Shown piece by piece: positions 5,900 to 7,118 of a DNA stretch of 7,118 nt. The first letter of the stretch is position 1; each line of letters opens with the position of its first letter. The stretch comes from Thermodesulfobacteriaceae bacterium (lineage in GTDB: Bacteria > Desulfobacterota > Thermodesulfobacteria > Thermodesulfobacteriales > Thermodesulfobacteriaceae), in the NCBI GenBank assembly GCA_015494725.1, contig WGAR01000041.1:1-7118 (forward strand), written 5' to 3'. The notes under the pieces are model-generated. The model saw only the letters and a list, made by a program, of their open reading frames with translations, was not told where the DNA came from and ran no database searches. The position numbers were made by a program, and so were the translations under genes.

Positions 5900-5969
5900 T
5901 TTTTTATGGAGAGGGATTTAAAGGAACTCAAATATTTAAAAGACCAGGCCCTGGCCTGGGGGGAGGTGT
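5900..5969 (+). other. AT-rich spacer between tRNA-Pro and the speD-like gene
   Basis: This 70-base stretch is markedly AT-richer than its surroundings up to about 5940. It starts with T6 immediately after the tRNA CCA. I see no convincing second promoter in it, so the speD-like gene is most simply read from the tRNA promoter. An ATG at 5906 opens a different frame but has no ribosome-binding site. Confidence 0.5.
5962..5967 (+). promoter_or_regulatory. Shine-Dalgarno of the speD-like gene
   Basis: GGAGGT lies just before a double ATG. The core GGAGG is 3 bases from the first ATG (5970) and 6 bases from the second (5973). Spacing favours initiation at 5973; the two starts differ by one Met. 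Confidence 0.7.
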
Positions 5970-6404
5970 ATGATGAGGACCACCCCGGTATGCCAGATCG
6001 ACCGGCTGGACATGATTCCCGCCCAGGGGGGCAGGAAGGCAAGTCGTTTCCCGGTTACCACGCACTTGCTGGTGGAGATGTGGCAGGCTCCTTTCGGGGT
6101 CCTGGCCCGGGCCGAAGAGGTGGAGCAGGCCCTGCGCTTCTCGGGTAACGGCTCCGGAGCCCGGGGGGAGGTCATCGTGTATCAGTTTCAGCCCTACGGG
6201 GTCTCGGCCAAGGCCACCTTCGGCGACGCCCACATCTTTATTCATACCTGGCCGGAGAACGGATACGCGGCGGTGGATATCTTTGCCGCCGACGAGGAAG
6301 GGGCCTATTCCATCCTGGAACGCATGCAACAGGCCTTTCGGCCTTCCTATATCCACGTGGTGGAAGTAAAACGGGGCAACCTCATCTCCGAGGGGGAGAC
6401 TTGA
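5970..6404 (+). CDS. speD: SpeD-like protein (S-adenosylmethionine decarboxylase fold) lacking catalytic Ser and Cys
   Basis: The protein has 144 residues (143 if the better-spaced ATG at 5973 is used). The fold is that of class 1B AdoMet decarboxylase: THLLVEMW (31-38), QPYGVSA (74-80), HIFIHTWPENGYAAVDIF (88-105) and a final YIHVVEVKRG. Working enzymes cleave themselves at Glu-Ser in 'ESHxxIHTWPE' so that Ser becomes the pyruvoyl group; here the site is D86-A87-H88. The catalytic Cys, 15 residues after the conserved His (H92), is A107. The general acid/base His is kept. A pyruvoyl enzyme therefore cannot form. The N-terminus is about 25 residues longer than usual. The intact frame, good ribosome site and conserved motifs argue against decay. 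It overlaps the speE start by four bases. The most likely role is regulatory or structural partner of SpeE or of a true SpeD elsewhere. Confidence 0.88.
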   Translation: MMRTTPVCQIDRLDMIPAQGGRKASRFPVTTHLLVEMWQAPFGVLARAEEVEQALRFSGNGSGARGEVIVYQFQPYGVSAKATFGDAHIFIHTWPENGYAAVDIFAADEEGAYSILERMQQAFRPSYIHVVEVKRGNLISEGET

Positions 6405-7118
6405 CTCGCTACTGGTGGCGGGAACGGCTGGGCCGGGATTTTGCCCATGCCTTTCGGGTGGCACTGATCCACGAGGAACATACCCCGGCCGGCCAACATC
6501 TCCAGGTGTTCCATAACCCCTTCTGGGGTCGTTTTGTGGTCCTGGACGGGGTGGTCCAATTCACCGAACGCGACGAATTTATCTATCACGAAACCATTGT
6601 CCTTACGCCCCTGGCTCTCCTGGCGGATCCTCCGCAGGAGGTGCTCATCATCGGCGGCGGCGACGGAGGGGTCCTGCGGGAACTGCAGAAATTCTCCGAC
6701 CCCCGGCGCATCCTGCAGGTGGAACTGGATCTTTCGGTCTTCAGGGCCTGCCAGAAATATCTGCGAGAGATCTCCGGGGACTATCGGGACCCCCGGGTGG
6801 AATTAAGGGTGGAAGACGGTCTTAGTGCCACCCGGGAACTTCCCCCGGAATCCTTTGACCTGGTGATAGTGGATTGCACCGATCCGGTAGGGCCGGCCAA
6901 GAGCCTCTACACCCGGGAGTTCTATCGGGCGGTGCTTCGGGTCCTCCGCCCCGGAGGGGTCTTCATCCAGCAGGCCAGCCTGCCGGGGTTCTTCCCGGAG
7001 ATCCTGCGCGAAGCCTACAGCCGAGCCAAAGAGGTATTCCCGCGCCTTACGGTGCTGCGGGCCATGGTCCCCTGTTACGGAGACGAAATCGCCTTCCTCC
7101 TGGGAGGAAAGGATCCGG
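6401..7118 (+). CDS. speE: Spermidine synthase family aminopropyltransferase, 3' end missing
   Basis: A total of 239 codons are visible, and the frame is still open at the right edge. The TTG start at 6401 overlaps the speD-like stop as TTGA, which indicates coupling; AGGGGGAG lies just upstream. SpeE enzymes move the aminopropyl group of decarboxylated AdoMet to putrescine in the cytoplasm. Conserved marks are LDGVVQ (48-53), DEFIYHE (58-64), the AdoMet loop GGGDGG (85-90), VELD (107-110), EDG (138-140) and the catalytic VDCTDPVGPA (157-166) with both Asp residues. Two parts of the amine pocket differ from the usual form. The QxxxPWF-type segment reads QQASLPGFF (190-198) with no acidic residue. 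The PTYPSGxW-type segment reads VPCYGDEIAF (223-232) with no Trp. The family is clear; the acceptor amine is uncertain. Confidence 0.9.
   Translation, partial: MTRYWWRERLGRDFAHAFRVALIHEEHTPAGQHLQVFHNPFWGRFVVLDGVVQFTERDEFIYHETIVLTPLALLADPPQEVLIIGGGDGGVLRELQKFSDPRRILQVELDLSVFRACQKYLREISGDYRDPRVELRVEDGLSATRELPPESFDLVIVDCTDPVGPAKSLYTREFYRAVLRVLRPGGVFIQQASLPGFFPEILREAYSRAKEVFPRLTVLRAMVPCYGDEIAFLLGGKDP

Noticed and set aside
5889..5908. Rho-independent terminator directly after tRNA-Pro
   Set aside because: T6 is present but only the tRNA's own stems precede it; there is no separate GC hairpin adjacent to the T-run.
5906..6148. Open frame starting right after tRNA-Pro; its first 20 or so residues look protein-like
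   Set aside because: The start has no Shine-Dalgarno (the sequence before it is the tRNA end), and from 5970 on it is out of frame with the clear speD-like gene. A frameshifted N-terminus of the speD-like gene is not needed, since that gene has its own ribosome site.
5970..6404. speD-like gene as a decaying pseudogene
   Set aside because: The frame is uninterrupted, the fold motifs and the active-site His are conserved, and the ribosome site and coupling to speE are intact. Selective loss of only the two chemistry residues suggests repurposing rather than decay.

Overview
The window looks like chromosomal DNA from a GC-rich thermophilic bacterium, probably of the Thermodesulfobacteriota/Desulfobacterota type. 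The lineage is inferred. It rests on a Rex regulator next to obg-proB, a TtuA-type tRNA thiolation enzyme (a family typical of thermophiles), tightly overlapping genes and high G+C at third codon positions. No mobile element, CRISPR array or prophage signal was seen.

Positions 1-2943 (+) hold the 3' part of an operon: mtnA (C-terminus only), rex, obg and proB. Each gene overlaps the next by 11 to 20 bases, so the genes should be co-transcribed and translationally coupled. A free-standing cold-shock protein gene (3014-3217) follows, with its own weak promoter candidate, a perfect 9-base Shine-Dalgarno sequence and a strong UUCG-loop terminator. That terminator abuts the end of a convergent minus-strand operon (5750 down to 3269). 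In its direction of transcription, this operon holds a YihY/BrkB-family membrane protein, a TtuA-type tRNA 2-thiouridine synthetase and a small four-helix membrane protein of unknown function.

A short divergent intergenic region (5751-5822) carries two good sigma-70-type promoters whose -35 boxes overlap inside a 15-bp perfect palindrome. The minus-strand promoter would start the yihY-family mRNA about 2 bases before its ATG (leaderless). The plus-strand promoter drives a tRNA-Pro(GGG). Behind the tRNA lie a speD homologue and a speE homologue; the latter runs off the right edge and uses a TTG start overlapping the speD stop.

The most interesting point is the speD/speE pair. The SpeD-like protein keeps the family fold motifs (YGVSA, HTWPE, YAAVD) but has Ala where every working S-adenosylmethionine decarboxylase needs the Ser that becomes the pyruvoyl group. 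It also has Ala at the catalytic Cys position. The adjacent SpeE keeps its nucleotide-binding and catalytic Asp motifs but differs in both segments that normally hold the amine substrate. This could be a bacterial analogue of the trypanosome 'prozyme' (dead paralogue) arrangement, or a repurposed aminopropyltransferase system. A second oddity is a Rex whose GxGxxG dinucleotide-binding motif has lost its middle glycine.
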